Of a DNA stretch of 64,000 bases, positions 8,304 through 16,595 are shown in pieces. The notes beneath the pieces are model-generated. The model was given only the letters and a program-made list of their open reading frames with translations. It searched no databases and was not told the origin of the DNA. This DNA is from Micromonospora chersina. GTDB lineage: Bacteria; Actinomycetota; Actinomycetes; Mycobacteriales; Micromonosporaceae. The stretch covers positions 1,984,001 through 2,048,000 of the forward strand of contig NZ_FMIB01000002.1 in the NCBI RefSeq assembly GCF_900091475.1, given 5' to 3'. The position numbers were made by a program, and so were the translations under genes. Position 1 is the first letter of the stretch, and each line of letters opens with the position of its first letter.

Positions 8304-9290
8304 ATGCCCGCCATCACCGTCGACGACGTCCTCGTCCTGCCCCGCCTGCCGGAGCTGGCCGAGTCCACCACCTACCGCCCGGTCCGCCGGGTGACCACCG
8401 CGCCGAGCGGCTACGAGGGCGAGGGCTTCCCGGTCCGCCGGGCCTTCGCCGGGGTGCCGATGACCGAGCTGGACCCGTTCATCCACCTCGACCAGATGGG
8501 CGAGGTCGACTACGCCCCGGGCGAGCCGAAGGGCACCCCGTGGCACCCCCACCGGGGGTTCGAGACGGTGACCTACATGATCGACGGGATCATGGACCAC
8601 CAGGACTCGCAGGGCGGCGGCGGCACCATCACCGACGGCGACACCCAGTGGATGACCGCCGGTCGTGGCCTGCTGCACATCGAGGCGCCGCCGGAGCACC
8701 TGGTGATGAGCGGCGGCCTCTTCCACGGCCTCCAGCTCTGGGTCAACCTGCCCCGCGTGGCGAAGATGAACCCGCCCCGCTACCAGGACATCCGCGGCCG
8801 CGAGTCGGCGCTGCTGACCACGCCCGACGGCGGCGCGCTGATCCGGGTCATCGCCGGTGAGGTCGCCGGCCACCGGGGCCCGGGCTCGACCCACACGCCG
8901 ATCACCATCGCGCACGTGACGCTCCAGCCGGGCGCCGAGCTGAACCTGCCCTGGCGGCCGGACTTCAACGCGCTGGTGTACGTGCTGGCCGGCCGGGGCA
9001 CCGTCGGCACCGACCGGCGGCCGATCCACATCGGCCAGCTCGCCGTGCACGGCGCGGGCGACGCGCTGCGGGTCACCGCTGACGCGCGGCAGGACGCCAA
9101 CACCCCGGCGCTGGAGCTCTACATCATGGGCGGCCAGCCGATCCGCGAGCCGGTGGCGCACTACGGCCCGTTCGTGATGAACACCCGGGCCGAGCTGATC
9201 CAGGCGGTCGAGGACTACCAGGCCGGCCGGCTCGGGGTGGTCCCGGCCGAGCGGGTGCCGCACAGCGGGGGCGAGGGCGACCGCCCCTGA
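8304..9290 (+). CDS. Pirin-family protein
   Basis: This 328-residue bicupin has the pirin metal site in the N-terminal cupin: HPHRGFETVTYM, then GLLHIE about 45 residues later, giving the His/His/His/Glu ligands. A second cupin-like half follows (residues about 190-300, with LPWRPDFNALVYVL). Bacterial pirins can have quercetinase activity or interact with other proteins; which applies here is not known. AAGGAGC precedes ATG 8304. The gene is almost certainly co-transcribed with the MarR gene 10 bp upstream. A hairpin at 9302-9333 follows. Confidence 0.88.
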   Translation: MPAITVDDVLVLPRLPELAESTTYRPVRRVTTAPSGYEGEGFPVRRAFAGVPMTELDPFIHLDQMGEVDYAPGEPKGTPWHPHRGFETVTYMIDGIMDHQDSQGGGGTITDGDTQWMTAGRGLLHIEAPPEHLVMSGGLFHGLQLWVNLPRVAKMNPPRYQDIRGRESALLTTPDGGALIRVIAGEVAGHRGPGSTHTPITIAHVTLQPGAELNLPWRPDFNALVYVLAGRGTVGTDRRPIHIGQLAVHGAGDALRVTADARQDANTPALELYIMGGQPIREPVAHYGPFVMNTRAELIQAVEDYQAGRLGVVPAERVPHSGGEGDRP

Positions 9291-9301
9291 CCGCTCGATC
9301 C

Positions 9302-9333
9302 GACGGGCGTCCCGGTCCCCCGGGGCGCCCGTC
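9302..9333. terminator. Bidirectional terminator hairpin
   Basis: GACGGGCG pairs with CGCCCGTC, with an inner TCCC/GGGG stem, between the convergent pirin gene and the small membrane-protein gene. Confidence 0.65.
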
Positions 9334-9340
9334 GCCGGTC

Positions 9341-9469
9341 TCAGGAGACGGCGAAGATGCCGGCCACGCCGAGGATCACCATCAACAGGACCGCCACCAG
9401 CGCACCCCGTTCACCCTCCACCGCCTGCTCGCGGTATTCGGTCACGGTGTTCGTCGTCTCGGCGGGCAT
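9341..9469 (-). CDS. Small single-span membrane protein (42 aa)
   Basis: This short gene encodes 42 residues: a polar N-terminus (PAETTNTVTEYREQAVEGERG) then one transmembrane helix (ALVAVLLMVILGVAGIFAV). ATG 9469 is supported by GAGGAGG about 7 nt upstream. No family is recognised. The good ribosome binding site and clear membrane segment argue for a real gene; length alone makes it uncertain. Confidence 0.55.
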   Translation of the reverse strand: MPAETTNTVTEYREQAVEGERGALVAVLLMVILGVAGIFAVS

Positions 9470-9608
9470 GCTGTGGCCTCCTCGGTTTCGCGATCCAGGG
9501 GTCCGGTGAACCCCCACGCGAGCACCCCGCCGACCTGGGGCGGTCGGCGTGCGGGGCCGTGCCGGGGGTCCTACCGTGAGGACGATGTCGACCTCGGGAG
9601 GCTGGAAC

Positions 9609-11198
9609 GTGGCTATGCCGGACTGGTTCCTCTCCGCACAGGAACGCGCCAACCCAGGGTCTGAGTTACCCGTCTGGACGAGCGGAAACCTCGCCGAGCC
9701 GTTAATTCACGGCGGCGCGTACTTCGACCGGCTGGTCAGCGAGGTGGAGCAGCTCGGGGAGGGCGACCACCTCTTCTTCACCGACTGGCGCGGCGACCCG
9801 GACCAGCGGATGCGGCCGGACGGCCCGACCGTGGTGCAGCTGTTCGCCCAGGCCGCCCAGCGCGGGGTGATCGTCAAGGGCCTGATCTGGCGCTCCCACC
9901 TCGACGCGCTCTCCTACAGCGAGGAGGAGAACCGCGACCTCAGCGAGGCGATCTGCGCCGCCGGCGGCGAGGTGCTGCTCGACCAGCGGGTGCGCCGCGG
10001 CGGCTCGCACCACCAGAAGCTGGTGGTGCTGCGCCACCCCAGCGACCCGGAACGTGACATCGCCTTCGCCGGCGGGATCGACCTCTGCCACAGCCGGCGG
10101 GACGACGCGGCGCACGGCGGCGACCCGCAGCCGGTCGCCATGTCCCCGCGGTACGGCCCGCACCCGCCCTGGCACGACGTGCAGCTCGCGCTCCGCGGGC
10201 CGGTGGTCGGCGCGCTGGACACCACCTTCCGGGAACGGTGGACCGACCCGATGCCGCTGGACTCGGAGAACCCGCTGGCCTACCTGCGGGACCGGCTGCG
10301 CGGCTCGGACCTGAGCCCGGACCCGCTGCCCGACCAGCCCGCCGACCCGCCGCCCTGCGGCCCGCACCACGTCCAGGTGCTGCGCACCTACCCGGCGGTG
10401 CGCCCGCGCTACTCGTTCGCCCCGGACGGCGAGCGGACGGTGGCCCGGGGCTACACCAAGGCGGTCCGCCGGGCCCGCCGGCTGATCTACCTGGAGGACC
10501 AGTACCTCTGGTCGACCGAGGTGGCCGACCTGTTCGCCCGGGCGCTGCGCGAACAGCCGGAGCTGCACCTGGTGGCCGTGGTGCCCCGGCACCCGGACGT
10601 GGACGGCCGGCTGGCGCTGCCGCCGAACATGGTCGGCCGCGCGCAGGCTCTCGAACTCTGCCACCGGGCCGCCCCGGACCGGGTGCACGTCTTCGACGTG
10701 GAGAACCACGAAGGCACCCCGGTCTACGTGCACGCGAAGGTCTGCGTGGTGGACGACGTCTGGGCCAGCGTGGGCAGCGACAACTTCAACCGCCGCTCGT
10801 GGACCCACGACAGCGAGCTGTCCTGCGCGGTGCTCGACGACACCCGGGACGAACGGGCCCCCACCGATCCGGCGGGCCTCGGCGACGGGGCCCGGGTGTT
10901 CGCCCGGGAGCTGCGGCTGCGGTTGTGGCGCGAGCACCTGGACCGGGACCCGGACGGCGGGGAGGACCACGACCTGCTCGACCCGGCCGACGCCGTCGCG
11001 GCGATCACCTCGGCGGCGGAGGCGCTGGAACGGTGGCACGAGTCCGGGCGCACCGGGCCCCGACCGCCGGGTCGGCTGCGTCCGCACCGGCCGGAGCGGC
11101 TGCCCTGGCACACCCGGCTGTGGGCGCTGCCGGCGTACCGGCTGGTCTACGACCCGGACGGCAGGCCGCTGCGGGCCCGGCGCGCCGGCACCTGGTGA
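9609..11198 (+). CDS. Phospholipase D-like protein with two HKD motifs
   Basis: The 529-residue protein contains both PLD catalytic motifs. The first is HHQKLVVL followed by an Asp (near residue 134) and FAGGIDL. The second is VHAKVCVVDD (near residue 373) followed by GSDNFNRRS. The two motifs come together to form one phosphatidyl-histidine active site, so the enzyme should cleave or transfer phosphodiester head groups, such as phospholipids. No signal peptide is seen. GTG 9609 is selected because GGAGG lies 7 nt upstream, although an ATG 24 nt further upstream is possible. The last 52 bases overlap the convergent acetoacetate-decarboxylase-like gene. Confidence 0.85.
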   Translation: MAMPDWFLSAQERANPGSELPVWTSGNLAEPLIHGGAYFDRLVSEVEQLGEGDHLFFTDWRGDPDQRMRPDGPTVVQLFAQAAQRGVIVKGLIWRSHLDALSYSEEENRDLSEAICAAGGEVLLDQRVRRGGSHHQKLVVLRHPSDPERDIAFAGGIDLCHSRRDDAAHGGDPQPVAMSPRYGPHPPWHDVQLALRGPVVGALDTTFRERWTDPMPLDSENPLAYLRDRLRGSDLSPDPLPDQPADPPPCGPHHVQVLRTYPAVRPRYSFAPDGERTVARGYTKAVRRARRLIYLEDQYLWSTEVADLFARALREQPELHLVAVVPRHPDVDGRLALPPNMVGRAQALELCHRAAPDRVHVFDVENHEGTPVYVHAKVCVVDDVWASVGSDNFNRRSWTHDSELSCAVLDDTRDERAPTDPAGLGDGARVFARELRLRLWREHLDRDPDGGEDHDLLDPADAVAAITSAAEALERWHESGRTGPRPPGRLRPHRPERLPWHTRLWALPAYRLVYDPDGRPLRARRAGTW

Positions 11199-11902
11199 GC
11201 CGCCGCGACCGGGTCGCCGGTGGACAGCGGCTCGTCGAGCGCGTTCGGCCGGGCCGGGTACGCGAACGACACCCGGGGCGAGTAGAAGCCCCAGCAGATC
11301 TGTAGCGGGTTGGCCGGCCGGAGCGCGTACACCGGGTGCTCCGGGGCGAGGAACTCCACCGACTCGACCTCGAACGGCGACACCGGCTCGGCCACGTACG
11401 GGTAGTCCGCGACGATCAGCTCGCCGTCGCGTTCGGTGAGGTAGCGGTGGTGGCCGTTGTGCGCCTCGGTGCCGGTGTGCCCGACCCGCGCCGTCACCTG
11501 GATGAGCGGGCGCCCGTCGGCCCACGTCTCGGCGACGAGCCGGCCACCCCGGACGTCGACAAGGGTCTCCCCCGCCTCGGCGGGGGCGCCCCGGGCCGAC
11601 GCGTACTGCCGGACCCGCGGGCTGGAGGCGAGGTAGTGGGTCCACCAGCCGCCGGGGGTGTCCCCGTCGGGCGGCTCCATGTCCGCGAGCGAGACACCCA
11701 GGAACGAGAGCGAGTACGCGCCGAACCCGGAGGTCTGGGTCTCGTCGTCGACCACGTACTGGCAGAGGAAGACCTGGTGGTCGGCGTGCGGGCGGAGGGC
11801 CGCCGGGACGAGCGCAGCGACCGCGTCGGGGTCCGCCGGGAGCCAGCTGAACAGCACGGTCCGGGCGTTGACGACGAGTTGCGGAGCGGCGGGATCCAGC
11901 AC
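11147..11902 (-). CDS. Acetoacetate decarboxylase (ADC)-family protein
   Basis: This 251-residue protein resembles the ADC-like fold: an N-terminal ARTVLFSWLPADPDAVAALVP segment, a YVVDDETQTSGFGAYSLSFLGV core, and a long beta-rich body. The catalytic Lys of true acetoacetate decarboxylase cannot be placed with confidence, so it may be an ADC-like lyase or aldolase-dehydratase acting on another keto acid. GTG 11902 is preceded by ACGGAGG with 5 nt spacing. The C-terminal 17 residues are encoded on the strand opposite the end of the PLD gene and look like a basic, low-complexity read-through tail. Confidence 0.7.
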   Translation of the reverse strand: MLDPAAPQLVVNARTVLFSWLPADPDAVAALVPAALRPHADHQVFLCQYVVDDETQTSGFGAYSLSFLGVSLADMEPPDGDTPGGWWTHYLASSPRVRQYASARGAPAEAGETLVDVRGGRLVAETWADGRPLIQVTARVGHTGTEAHNGHHRYLTERDGELIVADYPYVAEPVSPFEVESVEFLAPEHPVYALRPANPLQICWGFYSPRVSFAYPARPNALDEPLSTGDPVAAAHQVPARRARSGLPSGS

Positions 11903-12259
11903 GGTGCCTCCGTAGACGTGTACACCTGGACGCTACGGGCGGTCCCATCGGCGGGACAACGACGGAAAGGCGACAGTGTGCGCCGAGTGTCGGGTTTCAC
12001 GTTGACCGGTCGGCCCGGCGGTTCGTCCGTCCGGTCAGCCGGTGCGGACCGCCTCGCCCATGCGCGCCGGTCGGCCATCCGAGGACTTCTGCCCCGGTTC
12101 ACGCGCTTCATGCCGTGACACGGCTTAAGTACATCGTACTTTCGGCTAGATTTCCTCGGGCCGATCAGGTTAAGGTGGCTTACCGAACGGCCTAACTGAA
12201 GCTAAACCGAAGCGTCACGTCTTTTTTGTTTCGCGGACGAGGTGCAGGGAGGACCACCC
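11903..12259. other. 357-bp divergent intergenic region
   Basis: No gene is seen here. The left end carries the leader of the ADC-like gene. The right end is unusually AT-rich for this genome and holds the AAGTACATCGTACTT repeat and a T-tract (CTTTTTTG) shortly before the sigma-factor ribosome binding site. It is the likely control region of the sigma gene. Confidence 0.6.
12127..12141. promoter_or_regulatory. AAGTAC-ATC-GTACTT inverted repeat upstream of sigma gene
   Basis: This is a perfect 6-bp inverted repeat with a 3-nt spacer, about 118 bp upstream of the SigF-like gene. Its size suits a dimeric repressor or activator. The regulator is not known. Confidence 0.5.
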
Positions 12260-13084
12260 ATGACCGCGCACACGATCAGCGAACCGGCGACGACACCGCC
12301 GTCCACGACCGAGAAGCTCGACCCGCGGGCGCTCACCGACAGCGCCGCCGACCTGCTCAACGCGATGGCGGCCCTGCCCGCCCACCACCCGTCGCGCTCC
12401 GCGCTGCGCGACCGGGCGATCGAGGCCTGGCTGCCGCTCGCCAACCACCTCGCCCACCGCTACAGCGGCCGCGGCGAGCCCACCGACGACCTGGCGCAGA
12501 CCGCCGCCGTCGGCCTCATCAAGGCCATCGACAAGTTCGACCCGTCCCGCGGCGTCGACTTCGCCGGCTACGCCATCCCGACCATCATCGGCGAGCTGAA
12601 GCGCCACTTCCGCGACCGCACGTGGGACATCCGGGTGCCGCGTCGCCTCCAGGAGCTGCGGCTGGCCATCTCCGACGCCAACAGCACGCTGCTGCAGAGC
12701 CTCGGCCGCTCGCCGACGGTCGCCGACATCGCGGGCCACCTCAACCTCACCGAGGAGGAGGTCCTGGAGGGCCTGGAGGGCGCCCGCGCCTACAACGCGG
12801 TGTCGCTGTCCACCCCCACCGGCGACGGCGACCGGGCCACCGAGCTGGGCGACATGCTCGGCGGCGAGGACGGCGAGTTCGAGCTGGCCGAGCTGCGGGT
12901 GGCCCTCGGGCCGGCGCTGGCCACTCTCGACGAGCGCGAGCAGAAGATCCTCACGCTGCGCTTCTACGGCAACCTGACCCAGTCGCAGATCGCCGAGCAG
13001 ATCGGTGTCTCGCAGATGCACGTGTCCCGGCTCCTGGCCCGGGCGCTGACGAAGCTGCGGGGGCAGCTCGACGGAACGTACTAG
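12260..13084 (+). CDS. RNA polymerase sigma factor, SigB/SigF/SigG subfamily
   Basis: The 274-residue protein has sigma regions 2, 3 and 4 in order. Region 2 includes DDLAQTAAVGLIKAIDKFD and YAIPTIIGELKRHFRD (-10 recognition). Region 3 is DIRVPRRLQEL to PTVADIAGHLNLTEEEV. Region 4 is LDEREQKILTLRFYGNLTQ with the helix-turn-helix SQIAEQIGVSQMHVSRLL. This is the general-stress (SigB/SigF) type. It should direct stress or developmental promoters of the GTTT-N14-16-GGGTA type and is normally held by an RsbW-like anti-sigma. AGGGAGG lies 7 nt before ATG. No anti-sigma gene adjoins it, but an RsbW-fold regulator is encoded at 1628-2683. Confidence 0.9.
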   Translation: MTAHTISEPATTPPSTTEKLDPRALTDSAADLLNAMAALPAHHPSRSALRDRAIEAWLPLANHLAHRYSGRGEPTDDLAQTAAVGLIKAIDKFDPSRGVDFAGYAIPTIIGELKRHFRDRTWDIRVPRRLQELRLAISDANSTLLQSLGRSPTVADIAGHLNLTEEEVLEGLEGARAYNAVSLSTPTGDGDRATELGDMLGGEDGEFELAELRVALGPALATLDEREQKILTLRFYGNLTQSQIAEQIGVSQMHVSRLLARALTKLRGQLDGTY

Positions 13085-13092
13085 GGGGTGAC

Positions 13093-13126
13093 GGCGGTGG
13101 CCGGGTCGGCGGGCCCGGCCACCGCC
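13093..13126. terminator. Bidirectional terminator hairpin
   Basis: A perfect 13-bp stem (GGCGGTGGCCGGG with its complement) and an 8-nt loop lie between the convergent sigma and methyltransferase genes. Confidence 0.75.
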
Positions 13127-13176
13127 CGCGTCCACCCTGGCCCGGGCGGCGATGCGCCGGCCGGGCCGTTCCGTGT

Positions 13177-13908
13177 TCAGCGCAGCACCAGCAGGTCCAA
13201 CGCGTCGACCACCGGAGCGTGCGGCGTCCGCCGCGCCGCCGCACGCAGCCGGCGCAGCCCCCGGTCGTAGTCGGCGTCGTCGAGCAGCGCCAGCGGGGTG
13301 TGCGCGGCGCGCCGCAGCCCGTCCGCGGCCGCCCGCAGCGACCGGGCGCTGACCTGGGGCACCGGCTCCAGCGCCACCGGGGCGAACCCGGCCGGCTCGA
13401 ACGCCGCGCAGACCTCGGCGACCGAGGGATAGCCGTCCAGCACCCGCAGCGCCTCCGGGAACCAGCGGAACAGGCTGACCCCGCCGCCCCGGCCCGCGAA
13501 GACCGACCGGATCAGCACCGGAGCGCCGGGCCGCAGCACCCGGCGCAGCTCGGCGGCGACCGCCGGCAGGTCGGGCAGGTGGTGCACCACCGTGGAGAGC
13601 CAGGCGCCGTCCAGGCCGGCCGCCGCGATCGGCAGCGCCTCCGCCCGGCCGGCCACCATCTCCGGGTACGCCGAGCGCGCCCGCATGGCCGCGGCCGGCT
13701 CGACCGCCAGCACCCGCACCCCGTACCAGTCGCGGAAGGCGGCGGCCCAGGCGCCGGTGCCCGCGCCCACGTCGAGCACCCGGTCGCCAGGCCCCACGGG
13801 CAGGTGCCGGGACACCGCGGCGCGCCAGCTCGCCAGGCCCTCGGCAGGCAGGTGCCGGGTCGCCGCGAAGGCGGCGGCCGAAGGTTCGTCGTACGCCATC
13901 ATCGCCAT
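13177..13908 (-). CDS. Class I SAM-dependent methyltransferase
   Basis: This 243-residue protein has the methyltransferase motif I VLDVGAGTGAWAAAF (about residues 43-57). A motif II acidic strand, VLAVEPAAAMRA, follows, then motif IV-V, LDGAWLSTVVHHLPD. It belongs to the UbiE/Methyltransf_11-like group. The substrate is unknown. The start ATG 13908 is supported by GGAG 8 nt upstream; two further in-frame ATG codons lie close by. It is divergent from hrpB with a 96-bp interval. Confidence 0.85.
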   Translation of the reverse strand: MAMMAYDEPSAAAFAATRHLPAEGLASWRAAVSRHLPVGPGDRVLDVGAGTGAWAAAFRDWYGVRVLAVEPAAAMRARSAYPEMVAGRAEALPIAAAGLDGAWLSTVVHHLPDLPAVAAELRRVLRPGAPVLIRSVFAGRGGGVSLFRWFPEALRVLDGYPSVAEVCAAFEPAGFAPVALEPVPQVSARSLRAAADGLRRAAHTPLALLDDADYDRGLRRLRAAARRTPHAPVVDALDLLVLR

Positions 13909-14004
13909 GACCGTCACTCCACGCGATGAAGCGGTCACGGTCAATGTGAGAAGTCGAACAGGACCCCGCGCCGGCCGCCCGGTCGGGAGTGCGAGAGTGG
14001 GTCC

Positions 14005-16590
14005 GTGCTCTCCGACGTCTCCCTGGACCTGCCGGTCCGGCCGGTGCTGCCGGCGCTGGTCGAGGCGCTGGGCGCGGCCGGCGCGGCGGTCCTGGTGGCG
14101 CCCCCGGGCACCGGCAAGACCACCCTGGCGCCGTTCGCGGTGGCCGCCGAGGTCCCCGGCCGGGTGGTGATCGCCCAGCCCCGCCGGGTGGCCGCCCGGG
14201 CCGCCGCGCACCGCATGGCGGCCCTGCTCGGTGAGCGGGTCGGCGAGCGGATCGGGTACGCCGTACGCGGCGAGCGCCGGGTCGGCCCACGGACCCGGAT
14301 CGAGGTGGTCACCACCGGCCTGCTCGTACGCCGGCTGCACCACGACCCGGAACTGCCCGGCGTCGGCGCGGTGCTGCTCGACGAGTGCCACGAGCGGCAG
14401 CTCGACGCCGACCTGGCGCTCGCGTTCACCGTGGAGGCCCGCAGCACGCTCCGGCCGGACCTGTGGCTGCTGGCCATGTCGGCCACCCCCCGGGCGGACC
14501 GGTTCGCCGCGCTGCTCGGCGGGGGTGATCCCGCGCCGGTGGTGCGGGCCGAGGCCGCCCTGCACCCGGTGGACCGGATCTGGGCGCCGCCGCCGCGCCC
14601 GGTCGCGGCGCCCGGCGCGGGCCGGGTGGACCCGGCGCTGCTGGACCACGTGGCGGCCACCGTGCGCCGGGCGCTGCGCGAGCGCGACGGGGACGTGCTG
14701 GTCTTCCTGCCCGGCGCCGGCGAGATCGCCGCCGTCGCGGGCCGCCTGGCCGACCTGCGCGACGCGGTCGCCGTACTGCCCCTGCACGGCCGGCTCCCCG
14801 GCTCCGCGCAGGACGCGGCGCTGACGCCGCTACCCGGACGGCGCCGGGTCGTGCTGGCCACCGCCGTGGCGGAGAGCAGCCTGACCGTGCCCGGGGTACG
14901 CGTCGTGGTGGACGCCGGGTTGAGCCGGGTGGCCCGCACCGACCTGGCCCGCGGCCTGGGCGCGCTGGTCACCGTGCCGGTCTCCCGGGCGGCGGCCACC
15001 CAGCGGGCCGGCCGGGCCGGGCGGGAGGCGCCGGGGGCGGTCTACCGGTGCTGGTCGGAGGCGACCCACGCCCGGCTCGCCCCGCAGCCCGAGCCGGAGA
15101 TCGCCACCGCCGACCTGACCGGGTTCGCCCTGGAGCTGGCGGCCTGGGGCACCCCGGACGGCACCGGGCTGGCGCTGCCCGATCCCCCGCCGCCGGCCGC
15201 GCTGGCCGTCGCCCGGGACACGCTGACCACGCTCGGCGCGGTCGACGCCGACGGCCGGATCACCGCCCGGGGTCGGGCCATCGCGGCCGCGGGCGCGCAC
15301 CCCCGGCTGGCCCGGGCGCTACTCGACGGCGCGGAGCGGGTCGGCGCCGACCGGGCCGCCGAGGTGGTCGCACTCCTGGCCGAGGAAACCCTCACTGGCG
15401 CCGGCGACGACCTGACAGCCCTGTGGCGCCGCCTCCGCACCGGAGCCGACCCGGCCGCCACCGCCCGCTGGCGCACCGAGGTACGCCGCCTCCGCACCAC
15501 CCTCCCCACCCCACCCCCTCCCCGCGATCTTGCAGTTGGCGCCCGGGCAGAAGGGACGAAAACCCCACGGCGGGGGCACCAAGTGCAAGATCGCGGGGCC
15601 GAGGGGCTTAAGGATGATCTTGCGGCGGGGCTTCTCGTCGGGTTGGCGTACCCGGAGCGGGTGGCTCGGGTGCGGCGGAGCGGCGGGTCGGCGTACCTCA
15701 TGGCGGGTGGGACCGCCGCGGAGCTGGCGGGCGGGTCGGGGCTCACCGGGTCCCTCTGGTTGGCCATCGCGGTGGCCGACCGCTCCCCCGGCGCGCCGAC
15801 CGCCCGGGTCCGGCTGGCCACCCCCGTGGACGAGGCGACCGCCCGGGAGGCCGGCGGGCCGCTGCTGCACGCCGCGCGCGAGGTCGGCTGGTCCGGCGGG
15901 GACGTGGTGGCGCGGGAGGTGGTGCGGCTCGGCGCGATCGAGCTGGTCGACCGGCCCCTCGCCGCACCCGACCCGGCGGAGCTGGCCGAGGCGGTGCTCA
16001 CCGGGCTGCGCCGGGAGGGCCTGGCGCTGCTCACCTGGACGCCGGAGGCCACCGCGCTGCGCCGGCGGCTGGCCTGCTGCCGGCAGGCGCTCGGCGACGG
16101 GTGGCCGGACGTCTCCGACGCCGCGCTGCTCGCCGCCGCACCCACCTGGCTGGGCCCGGAGCTGGCCCGCGCCCGCCGCCGGGCCGACCTGGCCCGGGTC
16201 GACGTGGCGGCGGCGCTGCGGCGGCTGCTGGACTGGCGGCAGGCGGCCCGGCTCGACGAGCTGGCGCCGGAGCGGCTGCCGGTGCCCAGCGGGTCGCGGG
16301 TCCGGCTGGACTACGCCGACCCGGCCGCCCCGGTGCTGGCCGTGAAGCTCCAGGAGACGTTCGGCTGGCAGGACGCGCCGCGGATCGTCGACGGCCGGGT
16401 GCCGGTGCTGCTGCACCTGCTCTCCCCCGCCGGCCGGCCGGTGGCGGTCACCGCCGACCTGGCCTCCTTCTGGCGGACCGGCTACCCGCAGGTGCGGGCG
16501 GAGCTGCGCGGCCGCTACCCCCGTCACCCGTGGCCGGAGGACCCGACCAGCGCCGAGCCGACCCGGCGCGCCAGCCCGCGCCGGCGCTGA
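14005..16590 (+). CDS. hrpB: ATP-dependent helicase HrpB with an in-frame palindromic insertion
   Basis: The 861-residue protein is a DEAH/RHA-family helicase. Motif I is APPGTGKTT (residues 32-40), the Walker B box is DECH (126-129), and motif III SAT is at 159-161. Further motifs include TAVAESSLTVPGVRVVVDAG and QRAGRAGR (motifs V and VI), then the HA2-like and HrpB-specific C-terminal domains. Its cellular role in actinobacteria is not defined. Residues about 506-532 (PRDLAVGARAEG...QVQDRG) are encoded by a palindromic repeat at 15520-15598. They are not expected in HrpB and join the helicase core to the conserved DDLAAGLLVGLAYPERVA block. The reading frame is kept, so the protein is probably functional. 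GTG start. Confidence 0.9.
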   Translation: MLSDVSLDLPVRPVLPALVEALGAAGAAVLVAPPGTGKTTLAPFAVAAEVPGRVVIAQPRRVAARAAAHRMAALLGERVGERIGYAVRGERRVGPRTRIEVVTTGLLVRRLHHDPELPGVGAVLLDECHERQLDADLALAFTVEARSTLRPDLWLLAMSATPRADRFAALLGGGDPAPVVRAEAALHPVDRIWAPPPRPVAAPGAGRVDPALLDHVAATVRRALRERDGDVLVFLPGAGEIAAVAGRLADLRDAVAVLPLHGRLPGSAQDAALTPLPGRRRVVLATAVAESSLTVPGVRVVVDAGLSRVARTDLARGLGALVTVPVSRAAATQRAGRAGREAPGAVYRCWSEATHARLAPQPEPEIATADLTGFALELAAWGTPDGTGLALPDPPPPAALAVARDTLTTLGAVDADGRITARGRAIAAAGAHPRLARALLDGAERVGADRAAEVVALLAEETLTGAGDDLTALWRRLRTGADPAATARWRTEVRRLRTTLPTPPPPRDLAVGARAEGTKTPRRGHQVQDRGAEGLKDDLAAGLLVGLAYPERVARVRRSGGSAYLMAGGTAAELAGGSGLTGSLWLAIAVADRSPGAPTARVRLATPVDEATAREAGGPLLHAAREVGWSGGDVVAREVVRLGAIELVDRPLAAPDPAELAEAVLTGLRREGLALLTWTPEATALRRRLACCRQALGDGWPDVSDAALLAAAPTWLGPELARARRRADLARVDVAAALRRLLDWRQAARLDELAPERLPVPSGSRVRLDYADPAAPVLAVKLQETFGWQDAPRIVDGRVPVLLHLLSPAGRPVAVTADLASFWRTGYPQVRAELRGRYPRHPWPEDPTSAEPTRRASPRRR
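15520..15598 (+). repeat. Palindromic repeat, copy 1, inside hrpB
   Basis: Arms 15520-15539 and 15579-15598 are 20 bp each with one mismatch (CCCCGCGATCTTGCA[G/C]TTGG). The core from GCGATC to GATCGC (15524-15594) is 71 bp, the same length as copy 2 at 58766-58836 and similar in the loop when copy 2 is read on its coding strand. The element is read in frame in hrpB as RDLAV...QDRG. The 39 bases before it on the coding strand contain 26 C and 4 G by hand count; bases 15601-15690 contain 46 G and 20 C. Confidence 0.9.
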
Positions 16591-16595
16591 CCCGG

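Noticed and set aside
12165..12190. Iron-box-like sequence GTTAAGGTGGCTTACCGAA before the sigma gene
   Set aside because: Only the right half (GGCTTACC) matches the consensus; the left half does not.
15610..15631. A third GATCTTGC near the hrpB repeat (GATGATCTTGCGGCGGGG)
   Set aside because: It encodes the native DDLAAG block of HrpB and has no inverted partner, so it is not a further copy of the palindrome.
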